64,000 bases of DNA, from contig JAQWUD010000010.1 of the NCBI GenBank assembly GCA_029242325.1, positions 166,307 to 230,306 of the forward strand, given 5' to 3'. The translations under genes were made by a program, and so were the position numbers. Source of the stretch: Luminiphilus sp. Its GTDB lineage: Bacteria > Pseudomonadota > Gammaproteobacteria > Pseudomonadales > Halieaceae. The notes below the pieces were generated by a model that saw only the letters and a program-made list of their open reading frames with translations, searched no databases and had not been told where the DNA came from. This document shows positions 38,234 to 46,331 of this stretch, piece by piece (the first letter of the stretch is position 1; every line of letters starts with the position of its first letter).

Positions 38234-39084
38234 CTCAAACGGCAATCACCGTAGCAACATCAAACATCGAGTCACTGCTTGTCCGCAATAATCACCGAGG
38301 CATGGAGAGGGTACGTCGGCATCTTCAGGCCGGGTATCTCGCAAGAGCGGCGGAACTTATCCGTCACAGCGCGGGCAACGCCTATATTGTGACGGGCTTC
38401 CCGGTAGCAGGCACTTTTGAGACAGATGGACCTGCCGGTGCCATGGCGCTTTACCGGTTATGTGAACGCAACAACCTCGCGCCAACGATCCTTGCTGAAC
38501 CGGCGCTCACCAGAGCGCTCTGCGATCGCTTCAGATGTGTAGATCTGGCGACCGGCTCCCCCGATCAGATCATCGACGAGGTCACAGCGCTTTACCGCAG
38601 TGCCCCACCCGGTCTGTTCATTAGCATTGAAAGGCCCGGAGCCGCAGCGGACGGCCGTTACTACAACATGGCGGGGCAAGACATCTCTGACCATTGCGCG
38701 TGGGCAGAGCCCTATCTGGAATTGGCGAGCTGCCCCACTATTGCAATCGGCGATGGCGGTAATGAGTTGGGAATGGGAAGTGCTATCGAGGCAATCTCTA
38801 CACTCGCTGTAAAACCAGCAGCTAGCACCTGCGACGAATTGGTCGTAGCAGATGTTTCCAATTGGGCCGCTTACGCACTGTGCGTGCTAACAGACGTGAT
38901 GAGCGGCGATATCACCGATATAGGGGCAGATATTCGGGGAGACCTCAGCTATCTTGTTCAGCAGGGGGCTGTGGACGGAGTCACGGGGCTGCCCACCGCG
39001 ACAGAAGATGGCTTTGCGGAAAACGCGGGTAATGCCCTGCTTGAGGAGATCATACCAATGGCGTTGAGAGCCAATAAGTCATGA
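38230..39084 (+). CDS. D-glutamate cyclase C-terminal-domain protein (DUF4392)
   Basis: A 284-residue stand-alone DUF4392 protein, the domain that forms the C-terminal half of mammalian DGLUCY. Diagnostic blocks: IVTGFPVAGTFETDGPAGA, FISIERPGAAADGRYYNMAG, and IAIGDGGNELGMGSA. It is placed directly after the oxoprolinase genes and coupled to both neighbours by ATGA overlaps. Together with the DUF1445-type gene at 35068 it makes a split version of the fused enzyme (265 + 284 aa against about 616). Whether both parts are needed for D-glutamate cyclisation, or this one has its own reaction, is not known. Confidence 0.88.
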   Translation: MTQTAITVATSNIESLLVRNNHRGMERVRRHLQAGYLARAAELIRHSAGNAYIVTGFPVAGTFETDGPAGAMALYRLCERNNLAPTILAEPALTRALCDRFRCVDLATGSPDQIIDEVTALYRSAPPGLFISIERPGAAADGRYYNMAGQDISDHCAWAEPYLELASCPTIAIGDGGNELGMGSAIEAISTLAVKPAASTCDELVVADVSNWAAYALCVLTDVMSGDITDIGADIRGDLSYLVQQGAVDGVTGLPTATEDGFAENAGNALLEEIIPMALRANKS

Positions 39085-39941
39085 CGACGGCCTACCTCAA
39101 TGGCGACTTCCAGCCCTTGGCTGAAGTAAGAATTTCACCGCTTGACCGAGGATTTTTGTTTGGCGACGGAGTTTATGAAGTTATTCCCAGTTACGATGGT
39201 CGACCGGTGGCGATGCAATATCACCTGGAGCGCCTGCGGCATTCTCTGGAATGCATCCATCTTTCCAGCGCTTATTCAGAACAATCGCTGCGCTCGATAT
39301 TAGCCGCGCTGATCGACCAGAATGGAGGCGGCGATCTCGGCATCTATCTGCACATCAGCCGTGGAGCTGAGGAAAAGCGGCAGCACGCGTTTTCACAACT
39401 CACGACCCCGACAACATTCGCCTACACCTTTCCGATTAACAAGCCGTCTGACGGCTCGGCAGAAACAGCGCAGTGCTGTAGGGTGGTGACGGCGCGGGAT
39501 CAGCGGTGGGGACGCTGCCATATCAAATCCACGGCACTGCTGGGCAACGTGTTGCATATGATGGAGGCGGTGCATGAAGGCGCGCAGGAAGCCCTACTAT
39601 TCAATGATCGCGACGAGCTAACCGAAGCCACAACGTGTAATGTGTTTGTTGTTCGCTCAGGCAAAGTGCTCACTCCGCCCCTCGACCATGAAAAGCTACC
39701 GGGCGTGACGCGCCGCCAGTGCCTTGAGTTTCTGCAAGCACACACAGATTGGATCGTTGAGGTCCGTCCAGTGACACGGGATGAAGTTCTGAGCGCGGAT
39801 GAGGTTTGGCTGACATCTTCCACGAAGGAGCTGGCGCCCGTGATTACCATTGACGGCAAGATCGTGGCAGATGGCAAACCCGGCCCGCGCTGGTCCGCCG
39901 CGCAACAACTCTTCCATGAGCGCCGCTTCGATAGCCCCTGA
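39081..39941 (+). CDS. D-amino acid aminotransferase
   Basis: PLP fold-type IV transaminase, 286 residues. The Schiff-base lysine is Lys149 in HIKSTALLGNVL; LDRGFLFGDGVYEVI and the DELTEATTCNVFVV and LPGVTRRQCLE blocks match the family. The branch looks like D-alanine aminotransferase (D-Ala + 2-oxoglutarate <-> pyruvate + D-Glu) rather than BCAT or ADC lyase, an inference strengthened by the alanine racemase that follows. ATGA overlap with the upstream gene and TGATG overlap with alr. Confidence 0.88.
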   Translation: MTTAYLNGDFQPLAEVRISPLDRGFLFGDGVYEVIPSYDGRPVAMQYHLERLRHSLECIHLSSAYSEQSLRSILAALIDQNGGGDLGIYLHISRGAEEKRQHAFSQLTTPTTFAYTFPINKPSDGSAETAQCCRVVTARDQRWGRCHIKSTALLGNVLHMMEAVHEGAQEALLFNDRDELTEATTCNVFVVRSGKVLTPPLDHEKLPGVTRRQCLEFLQAHTDWIVEVRPVTRDEVLSADEVWLTSSTKELAPVITIDGKIVADGKPGPRWSAAQQLFHERRFDSP

Positions 39942-41053
39942 TGTCTCGCGAAACAACTTTTCACATTGATCTCACAGCGATCAACGACAACGTTCAAACG
40001 CTTAAACGTCACATTGGCGATCGTCACTTTATGGCGGTCGTCAAGGCCGATGCTTATGGGCACGGAGCGGTACCGGTCGCGGCACATATCGAGAAAAGGG
40101 TCGACGCCTTTGCTGTCGCCTTCACGGAAGAGGCCGTCGCGCTTCGAGAGAAGGGGATCAGGAAACCGATCCTGATCCTTGAAGGACCCCACACCAGAGG
40201 GGATCTAGACGTCACCGTCGCGCTAGATCTGTGGCCGGTGCTCCATAACCCTGATCAACTGGAGTGGGCATATGCGAAAGCACATTCACTCTCCTGTGTA
40301 TGGCTCAAGGCAGATACTGGCATGCATCGGCTCGGTTTTAATCCAGATCAGATGACGGCGATAAGAACATCGTTTTCCGGTCGCGGTATTTCCAGCGTCA
40401 TTGCCATGTCGCACCTTGCCTCTGCAGAGCAACCGACGGACCCGCTGACGCTCTCCCAACAGGCGGAGTGGCAGACTACCGTGAGTGACTGGCCAGATGA
40501 CGTCAGCTTATGCAACTCGGCAGCCTCTCAGCTGGGTCAGGCCGAGCGATGTGAGTGGGCAAGGATTGGCTATGCCATGTATGGCGGGCAGATTCCTGGC
40601 AGTCCAGTGGCGTCCCTGCTCACACCGGCGATGCACTTCACATCCGCCGTCATCGCACTGAGGCAGATACCTCAGGGGGAGTCAGTGGGCTATGGTGGGC
40701 GGTGGGTTGCCGCGCGAGATAGCGTGATCGCGACACTCTCCGCTGGGTATGGCGACGGATATCCGCGATCAGCAAAAAGTGGCGCACCCGTCGGAATCAA
40801 CGGACAAATTGCTCCTCTCGCAGGCACGGTCTCGATGGATCTCCTCAGCGTGGATGTCACAGACTGCCACAATATTGAAGTCGGGATGCCCGCGACGCTT
40901 TGGGGCAGCCAGCCAGCAGTCGACACGGTCGCCAGCTATGCGGACACTATTGGTTACGAGTTATTGACTCGGGTTACTGGCAGGCCCAAACGATCCTACT
41001 ACACAGAAACTCACTCCTTCCCTTCATCAAGCTCGAGCGCGTTTGGTGAGTGA
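39941..41053 (+). CDS. alr: Alanine racemase
   Basis: PLP-dependent fold-type III racemase, 370 residues, interconverting L- and D-alanine. PLP lysine is Lys35 in AVVKADAYGHG; the second catalytic base, a tyrosine, is in SAGYGDGYPR. LKADTGMHRLGF and the GTVSMDLLSVDVT segment are typical. A Ser-rich C-terminal tail is probably disordered. Start overlaps the transaminase stop by one base. Its placement beside a D-amino acid transaminase suggests catabolic (DadX-like) use as well as, or rather than, peptidoglycan supply. No dadA-type dehydrogenase is in view. Confidence 0.94.
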   Translation: MSRETTFHIDLTAINDNVQTLKRHIGDRHFMAVVKADAYGHGAVPVAAHIEKRVDAFAVAFTEEAVALREKGIRKPILILEGPHTRGDLDVTVALDLWPVLHNPDQLEWAYAKAHSLSCVWLKADTGMHRLGFNPDQMTAIRTSFSGRGISSVIAMSHLASAEQPTDPLTLSQQAEWQTTVSDWPDDVSLCNSAASQLGQAERCEWARIGYAMYGGQIPGSPVASLLTPAMHFTSAVIALRQIPQGESVGYGGRWVAARDSVIATLSAGYGDGYPRSAKSGAPVGINGQIAPLAGTVSMDLLSVDVTDCHNIEVGMPATLWGSQPAVDTVASYADTIGYELLTRVTGRPKRSYYTETHSFPSSSSSAFGE

Positions 41054-42551
41054 CGCCTCACAAACATCCAGCGAGTTATTGGCTGCCATCGATCTGGGCA
41101 GCAACTCTTTTCATCTGATGATCGCCAAACCGGACTTCGGCGAGCTGAGACCCATTCATGCGCTGGCTGAAAAAGTGCAACTCGGCGAAACCGCGGGGAA
41201 GCCCGAGCTGACCGCCGCCGCTATTACGCGAGGCTTGCTGTGCCTCGAGCGTTTTAAACAGCTCATCGACAGTATCTCACCCACCAAAATTCGCGTAGTG
41301 GGGACAAACGCGCTCAGGCGAGCCAAGAATCGGCAGGACTTTATCGAGCCCGCCGAGCACATTCTCGGTGTTCCTGTTGACGTGATTTATGGTCGCGAGG
41401 AGGCGCGCCTCATCTACCTAGGTGTTGCCCACACTCTGTCGGATGATCAAAACACCCGCCTGGTGATCGATATTGGCGGGGGGAGCACAGAGTTTATACT
41501 CGGAGAGCGATTCGAGCCCACGCGATTGGAGAGCTTGCAACTAGGCTGCGTGTCTTATGGGGAGACTTTTTTCCCAGGAGGGGGCATCGATCGCGAACGA
41601 TTTGATGCCGCCTATCATCGCGCACGCATCGAGGTCTCTCACATTCGCAGGAACTACCACAGCGAGCAATGGCAGGAGGCGGTAGGCTCCTCGGGAACGC
41701 TCCGTGCGATCGAGGCCCTCATCGTGACCGCGGGATGGCGGGAATCGGGTATTGACCGGGAATCATTGAACCGGCTCCGAAGAACATTGCTGGCATTTGA
41801 GCGGGTAGAGGATATTGACCTCGAGGGACTAAGCGACACACGTAAGGGAGTCGTCACGGCGGGCCTCGCCATTGCAATGGGCATCTTCGACGGCCTGCAA
41901 ATTCAAGAAATGAGAACTTCATCAGGTGCACTGCGAGAGGGCGTGATTTACGACCTGATCGGGCGCTTCAGTCATGAAGACGTGCGAAATAGAACCATCG
42001 TCGCCATGCAACGTCGGTACAGTGTCGACCAGACGGTAGCCAACCTGGTGACCCACAGAGTGGGGCTCTTGGCAACGGCCACACAAAGCGATTGGCACCT
42101 CGCGGAGGAAGAGGTTGATCTACTAAAGTGGGCAGGCGCTCTCCATGAACTGGGTATAGCAGTGTCTCAAAAGAATTATTCTCAGCACTCAGCGTATCTC
42201 GTGCTCAACACGGATTTACCAGGATTCGCCCAGCAAGACCAAGAAATTATGGCCGCGCTCATAGCAGGCCTGAAAGGCAAACCCAGATCGGAAATACTCG
42301 AACCGATTTCGAAGCGCCGGCGACGGAGCGTGGCGAGGATGATGATGCTGCTGCGTTTAGCCGTGATTTTGAAGCATGTCGAAGTGGTTGAAGAGATACC
42401 GGACCTGAGCGTTGCTGCAAAGGATGACACCCTCACCCTCACTTACCCCAGAGAATGGGGTGAAGACCATCCACTCACGATTCGGGACGTCGAGCAAAGC
42501 GTGCCGGCAGTCAAACGACTTGGTATTACCCTAACGCTCAAACCGGTATAA
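41046..42551 (+). CDS. ppx: Exopolyphosphatase/pppGpp phosphohydrolase
   Basis: 501-residue Ppx/GppA family phosphatase of the ASKHA fold. N-terminal AAIDLGSNSFHLMI and the VIDIGGGSTEFILG phosphate loop are clear; the C-terminal HD-like half includes LLKWAGALHELGIAVSQ and YSQHSAYLVLN. Length and domains fit Ppx, though GppA cannot be excluded by eye. GTG at 41046 is taken as the start (a TTG one codon earlier is possible); it overlaps the alr end by 8 bases, making it the last gene of the operon before a hairpin terminator. Confidence 0.9.
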   Translation: MSDASQTSSELLAAIDLGSNSFHLMIAKPDFGELRPIHALAEKVQLGETAGKPELTAAAITRGLLCLERFKQLIDSISPTKIRVVGTNALRRAKNRQDFIEPAEHILGVPVDVIYGREEARLIYLGVAHTLSDDQNTRLVIDIGGGSTEFILGERFEPTRLESLQLGCVSYGETFFPGGGIDRERFDAAYHRARIEVSHIRRNYHSEQWQEAVGSSGTLRAIEALIVTAGWRESGIDRESLNRLRRTLLAFERVEDIDLEGLSDTRKGVVTAGLAIAMGIFDGLQIQEMRTSSGALREGVIYDLIGRFSHEDVRNRTIVAMQRRYSVDQTVANLVTHRVGLLATATQSDWHLAEEEVDLLKWAGALHELGIAVSQKNYSQHSAYLVLNTDLPGFAQQDQEIMAALIAGLKGKPRSEILEPISKRRRRSVARMMMLLRLAVILKHVEVVEEIPDLSVAAKDDTLTLTYPREWGEDHPLTIRDVEQSVPAVKRLGITLTLKPV

Positions 42552-42576
42552 AAAAAGGCCCCGGAAGAGGGCCTTT
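42550..42576. terminator. Bidirectional intrinsic terminator between ppx and amtB
   Basis: Stem AAAGGCCC (42554-42561) with GGGCCTTT (42569-42576), 7-base loop. For the leftward amtB transcript it is followed by a T-run from the seven A at 42550-42556; for the rightward ppx operon the T-run is only three bases long. It sits 2 bases past the ppx stop and 40 bases past the amtB stop, so it likely serves both. Confidence 0.75.
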
Positions 42577-42615
42577 ACTCACACAGCGCGCCGCTGTCGC
42601 ACCCTGCCGACACGC

Positions 42616-43935
42616 TTACAAATCGTAACCTCTCTCGTCATGCAGAATGATATCGAGTCCAGCTGTCTCGTCTTCTTGGTCCACTCGCAGCGCGACGATG
42701 AGATTCACTATTTTCAACAACAACCAGCTCATGATCGCGGTGTAAACAAAAGTGGCGACGATTCCCGTCAGCTGGACCCCTAACTGGCCCCCTATCCCAC
42801 TGATACCATCCGAAAAGCCATTGCCGCTAAAGAGCCCCAGAGAGGGTGAGCAGAAAATACCCGCCATCAAAAGGCCAAGCATGCCACCCACGCCATGCAC
42901 CGGGAACACATCCAAACTGTCGTCAACGCCGAGTCGATTTTTCAGAGTGATGGTGGCGAAGTAGCATAGCACCCCAGCGGATAACCCAATCACCACGGCA
43001 CCCGCTGGGCCAACCGAACCGGATGCGGGTGTAATCGTTCCAAGGCCAGCCACCATTCCCGTTACGATCCCCAATACTGAAGGTTTACCGTGTCGGATCC
43101 ACTCCATCGTCATCCAGGCCAACGAACCACAGGCCGCAGAGAGATGCGTGACCAACATCGCCATCGCCGCACTGCTGTCAGCCGCCACCGCCGAACCCGC
43201 ATTGAATCCGAACCATCCGACCCACAGCATTCCGGCGCCTGTTACCGTCATGGTGAGATTGTGGGGCGGCATGGCCGTTTGACCAAAGCCTTTACGCTCA
43301 CCCAGAGAGAGAGCTGCAACCAGAGCCGCCACGCCGGCGGTAATGTGCACGACTGCGCCGCCTGCGAAGTCTTGCAACCCCATAACATTCAACCAGCCAC
43401 CTCCCCATACCCAGTGGCAGACTGGCGCATATACCAGCACCAACCAGGCAGAACTGAATATCAGCATTGCCGAAAAACGCATCCTTTCGGCGAAGCCGCC
43501 CACAATCAGTGCGGGTGTGATCACCGCAAATGTCAGTTGGAACATCACAAACAAGGTCTCTGGAATGGTCCCCTTTGTGCTGTCCATCGACACTTTCGCG
43601 AGAAAAACGTTTCCGAGGTCTCCGATCCATGGGCCCTGCTCAACGCCAGATGAGCCAAACGCCAAGGTGTAGCCAATGACAAACCACAATAAGGACATCA
43701 GCGCCGTCAATGCAAAACATTGCATGAGCACCGACAGCACATTCTTCACCCTTACGAGGCCTGCGTAAAAAAGCGAGAGCCCGGGAATCGTCATAAACAG
43801 CACGAGGGCCGTGGAGGTCAGCACCCACGCCGTATCGCCGCCGGAAATCGTCTCCGCTATCGCCGGTGAACCGCCGAGCAAAGCGACGGCAGAAATCAAA
43901 ATAATCAGACCGGGCCGGCCAGTGTATCCAGACAT
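42616..43935 (-). CDS. amtB: Ammonium transporter Amt
   Basis: Inner-membrane ammonium channel of 439 residues: a cleavable-looking signal segment (residues 1-27) followed by eleven hydrophobic helices. Conserved parts include the TALVLFMTIPGLSLFYAGLV first helix, VGGFAERMRFSAML, HWVWGGGWL and DVFPVHGVGGMLG with the twin pore histidine region. No glnK lies next to it, unlike the usual glnK-amtB pair. Ends in HDERGYDL. The nearest flank, the D-glutamate operon, also handles nitrogen compounds, but they are convergent and not co-transcribed. Confidence 0.94.
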   Translation of the reverse strand: MSGYTGRPGLIILISAVALLGGSPAIAETISGGDTAWVLTSTALVLFMTIPGLSLFYAGLVRVKNVLSVLMQCFALTALMSLLWFVIGYTLAFGSSGVEQGPWIGDLGNVFLAKVSMDSTKGTIPETLFVMFQLTFAVITPALIVGGFAERMRFSAMLIFSSAWLVLVYAPVCHWVWGGGWLNVMGLQDFAGGAVVHITAGVAALVAALSLGERKGFGQTAMPPHNLTMTVTGAGMLWVGWFGFNAGSAVAADSSAAMAMLVTHLSAACGSLAWMTMEWIRHGKPSVLGIVTGMVAGLGTITPASGSVGPAGAVVIGLSAGVLCYFATITLKNRLGVDDSLDVFPVHGVGGMLGLLMAGIFCSPSLGLFSGNGFSDGISGIGGQLGVQLTGIVATFVYTAIMSWLLLKIVNLIVALRVDQEDETAGLDIILHDERGYDL

Positions 43936-44077
43936 TAGAATAGTGCCTCAAGATCATCTGCGGAGAAGTGTGCCACAACGAGCGCGCTCAACCCAAGCCG
44001 CGCCTTAATGGGGGACCGTAAAAACCCATTGTGCAGGAAAGTTTCCCCGACTATTCTCTGCCCCCACGAAGCCTGAG

Positions 44078-45490
44078 ATGCCCATGAAGACACCGTTGCT
44101 CCGACTGCTAATATTACTGCTGGTCCTGCCAACCTCCACCGGCACGGCTGCACCGTTACGAAACGTCATCCTGATCATCGGCGACGGTTTTGACGACCAA
44201 CATGTAACGATGGGGCGAAACTATCTAGCTGGAATGAGCGGCACCCTCAGGGTGGACCAACTCGCATTTCGCGCGGCAGTTCAGGTTGAAACACTCTCGG
44301 TTGACGGGCTCCCGGTGTACGTTGCCGACTCAGCCAACACGGCCACCGCGCTTGCGACTGGCACCCTCACCAGCATCGGTAGAATCGGAACGAACATCAA
44401 CGATCAAGATGCGCAAACCATTGCCGAGCTGGCGATGGCCGCTGGATTACGAGTCGGACTCGTGACGACCTCATCCATCACAGACGCAACACCCGCTTCA
44501 TTCCTATCACACGTGTCTGCGCGCAGCTGTGAGGGCCCCGACGAGATATTGGGCAGCACTTACTATGGCATTCCGCAACCCGCCTGCCCCCAGGATGCCC
44601 GGGATAATGGCGGACCTGGCTCCATCATCGAGCAATTGATCACCAGTGGCGCCCACGTATTGCTCGGTGGGGGTCAGAAGTTTTTAAACCAGACTACGAT
44701 TGAGGGAAAAAAAGTGCACGCGGTTGCAGAGGCAGAGGGGTTTCAGGTGATCAGCGACGCGTCGGCGCTTGCTGCCGTCGACCCCAATACTCGCCTGCTG
44801 GGTGTATTTGACGAGGAAACCCTGCCTGTCAGATGGCGCGGCACCGATGGTCGCACTGCTGAAGCCGCAGAAACCAGCTGGCTGAATCAAATTTCCGATT
44901 ATCTGGGCGAAGCCAAGGAGCCCATGCCAATCGCCTGCGAAGCCAATCCCGATTATGGCAATACGCCGTCCGTTGCTGCCATGACCGAGGCCGCACTGCG
45001 GCACCTGTCGAAAGACAATGCTCAAGGCTTCTTTCTCATGGTGGAATCTGCCTCGATCGACAAGCAAAGTCACAAGCGTGACCCCTGCGGCTCCATCGGA
45101 GAAATCGCGCAACTGGAGGAGGCCCTTGCACTTGCCACGACGTTTTCGGAGGCCCATCCCGATACGTTGATCATCGTCACAGCTGACCACGCACAAGCCG
45201 CGCAAATACTGCCGGAGCCCAGCCTGTACGATAAGTATCCTATCCCTATCTATTCACCGGGTCTGACGGCCAGAGTGCAGACGCCCGAGGGAGGCCTTAT
45301 GCGAGTGAATTACGCCACTAGCAATGGCTTCAGCGAAGAGCATACCGGCGCCAATGTACCCCTGTTCAGCAATGAAGCGGGCCGCTCAGTGTTGCGGCCC
45401 TTCATGCGGCAACGCGATGTCCATCAGGCCATGAGATCGTTCCTTCTGAACGACCAGGTGCTGAGTCCAGGCCATAGCACTACAGATTGA
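44078..45490 (+). CDS. Alkaline phosphatase
   Basis: Exported alkaline-phosphatase-superfamily enzyme, 470 residues, with an N-terminal signal peptide (LLRLLILLLVLPTSTGTAA). First metal site in LIIGDGFDDQ, nucleophile Ser in ADSANTATALATG, further ligands in ESASIDKQSHKRDP, TADHAQ and the late SNGFSEEHTGANVP stretch. Start at 44078, with ATG 44084 an alternative. No Pho-box-like repeat found upstream. The 3' end overlaps the convergent gspB stop by 11 bases. Confidence 0.92.
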   Translation: MPMKTPLLRLLILLLVLPTSTGTAAPLRNVILIIGDGFDDQHVTMGRNYLAGMSGTLRVDQLAFRAAVQVETLSVDGLPVYVADSANTATALATGTLTSIGRIGTNINDQDAQTIAELAMAAGLRVGLVTTSSITDATPASFLSHVSARSCEGPDEILGSTYYGIPQPACPQDARDNGGPGSIIEQLITSGAHVLLGGGQKFLNQTTIEGKKVHAVAEAEGFQVISDASALAAVDPNTRLLGVFDEETLPVRWRGTDGRTAEAAETSWLNQISDYLGEAKEPMPIACEANPDYGNTPSVAAMTEAALRHLSKDNAQGFFLMVESASIDKQSHKRDPCGSIGEIAQLEEALALATTFSEAHPDTLIIVTADHAQAAQILPEPSLYDKYPIPIYSPGLTARVQTPEGGLMRVNYATSNGFSEEHTGANVPLFSNEAGRSVLRPFMRQRDVHQAMRSFLLNDQVLSPGHSTTD

Positions 45491-46331
45491 CCCAAGAGTT
45501 CAGCGCCCTGAGCCTGAAAACGATACCCCCCGCATTCAGCACCACGCTATCGTGGAGAACCTCCACAACCTGAATTTCCTCGGTTCGCTGGCCCGCCTGC
45601 AGACGACGTCCGTTCAGTGTCACCGACCGATCACCCGCCTCAAAAAATGCGTGGGCCCCATAAACGATCGTGGGGATCTGATCTTTTTGCTGTTGCGACA
45701 GGTTTTCCAGCAACGTCGCGGGATGCGGGCTAAGCGGGACATCTCCCACTTCCTGAGCGAGCCGCTCGATAGCACGTGCTAAATCGATCGGAGGGGCCAT
45801 TGAGGAAGGCTGGTCCAAGGTCGCAGTAGGTTCCAGAGACGCAGACAGCGTCTCAGGTGGCGCTTCCACGCCACCGCTATCAGATGCCGCAGTCGCTTCA
45901 GATTCGTGCAGCGCGGCATCATTCCACATCTGCCTATTAAGCGCTTGCAGTGATTCAGCCCCCTGCTTTCGATCGTCTGATATTCGGACCGCAGGAGTCG
46001 TCTGTTGCCGCATGTCCGAGTCCGCAACAGCATGTGCCTTGGCATGATCAACAACCGCCTCTGGAGGCACGGCGAGAGAATCACCACGCGATGCAGTGGC
46101 CAACACCTCTGTCGACCGAGGAACTGATATTGGGGATGTGACTCCCGACAAAGGCGCAGTGCTGCCGATCCACATCATAGACGCGCCGCCGACCAGTCCC
46201 CCCCAAAAAACCGCTGCTGCAATGACATACCTTGAAGCGATGCTAGGCGTCGCCTCAGCCTCGATCGCGTGATCCGACACCGGCAACCTGGTGCCATCCG
46301 CGCGGCGCAACGCGTCCATAATTAACGACAT
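45480..46331 (-). CDS. gspB: Type II secretion accessory protein GspB
   Basis: 283-residue bitopic protein: short cytoplasmic segment (MSLIMDALRRADGTR is the hallmark opening), one transmembrane helix near 33-52, a Pro/Ser/Ala-rich periplasmic linker, and the C-terminal GspB/PulB domain (GDRSVTLNGRRLQAGQRTEE ... VFRLRALNSW). GspB partners with GspA to place the GspD secretin in the outer membrane. Overlaps the gspA stop by 10 bases. No other gsp genes are in the window. Confidence 0.9.
   Translation of the reverse strand: MSLIMDALRRADGTRLPVSDHAIEAEATPSIASRYVIAAAVFWGGLVGGASMMWIGSTAPLSGVTSPISVPRSTEVLATASRGDSLAVPPEAVVDHAKAHAVADSDMRQQTTPAVRISDDRKQGAESLQALNRQMWNDAALHESEATAASDSGGVEAPPETLSASLEPTATLDQPSSMAPPIDLARAIERLAQEVGDVPLSPHPATLLENLSQQQKDQIPTIVYGAHAFFEAGDRSVTLNGRRLQAGQRTEEIQVVEVLHDSVVLNAGGIVFRLRALNSWVNL

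Noticed and set aside
43090..43653. 187-codon open frame opposite amtB
   Set aside because: Antisense to conserved membrane helices; composition rich in His/Arg/Cys and unlike any family I know.
43958..43976. Sigma-54-like promoter (TGGCAC on the minus strand) upstream of amtB
   Set aside because: The -24 element fits, but the GC of the -12 element is off by one base and the TTGC is degenerate, so it does not meet the strict spacing.
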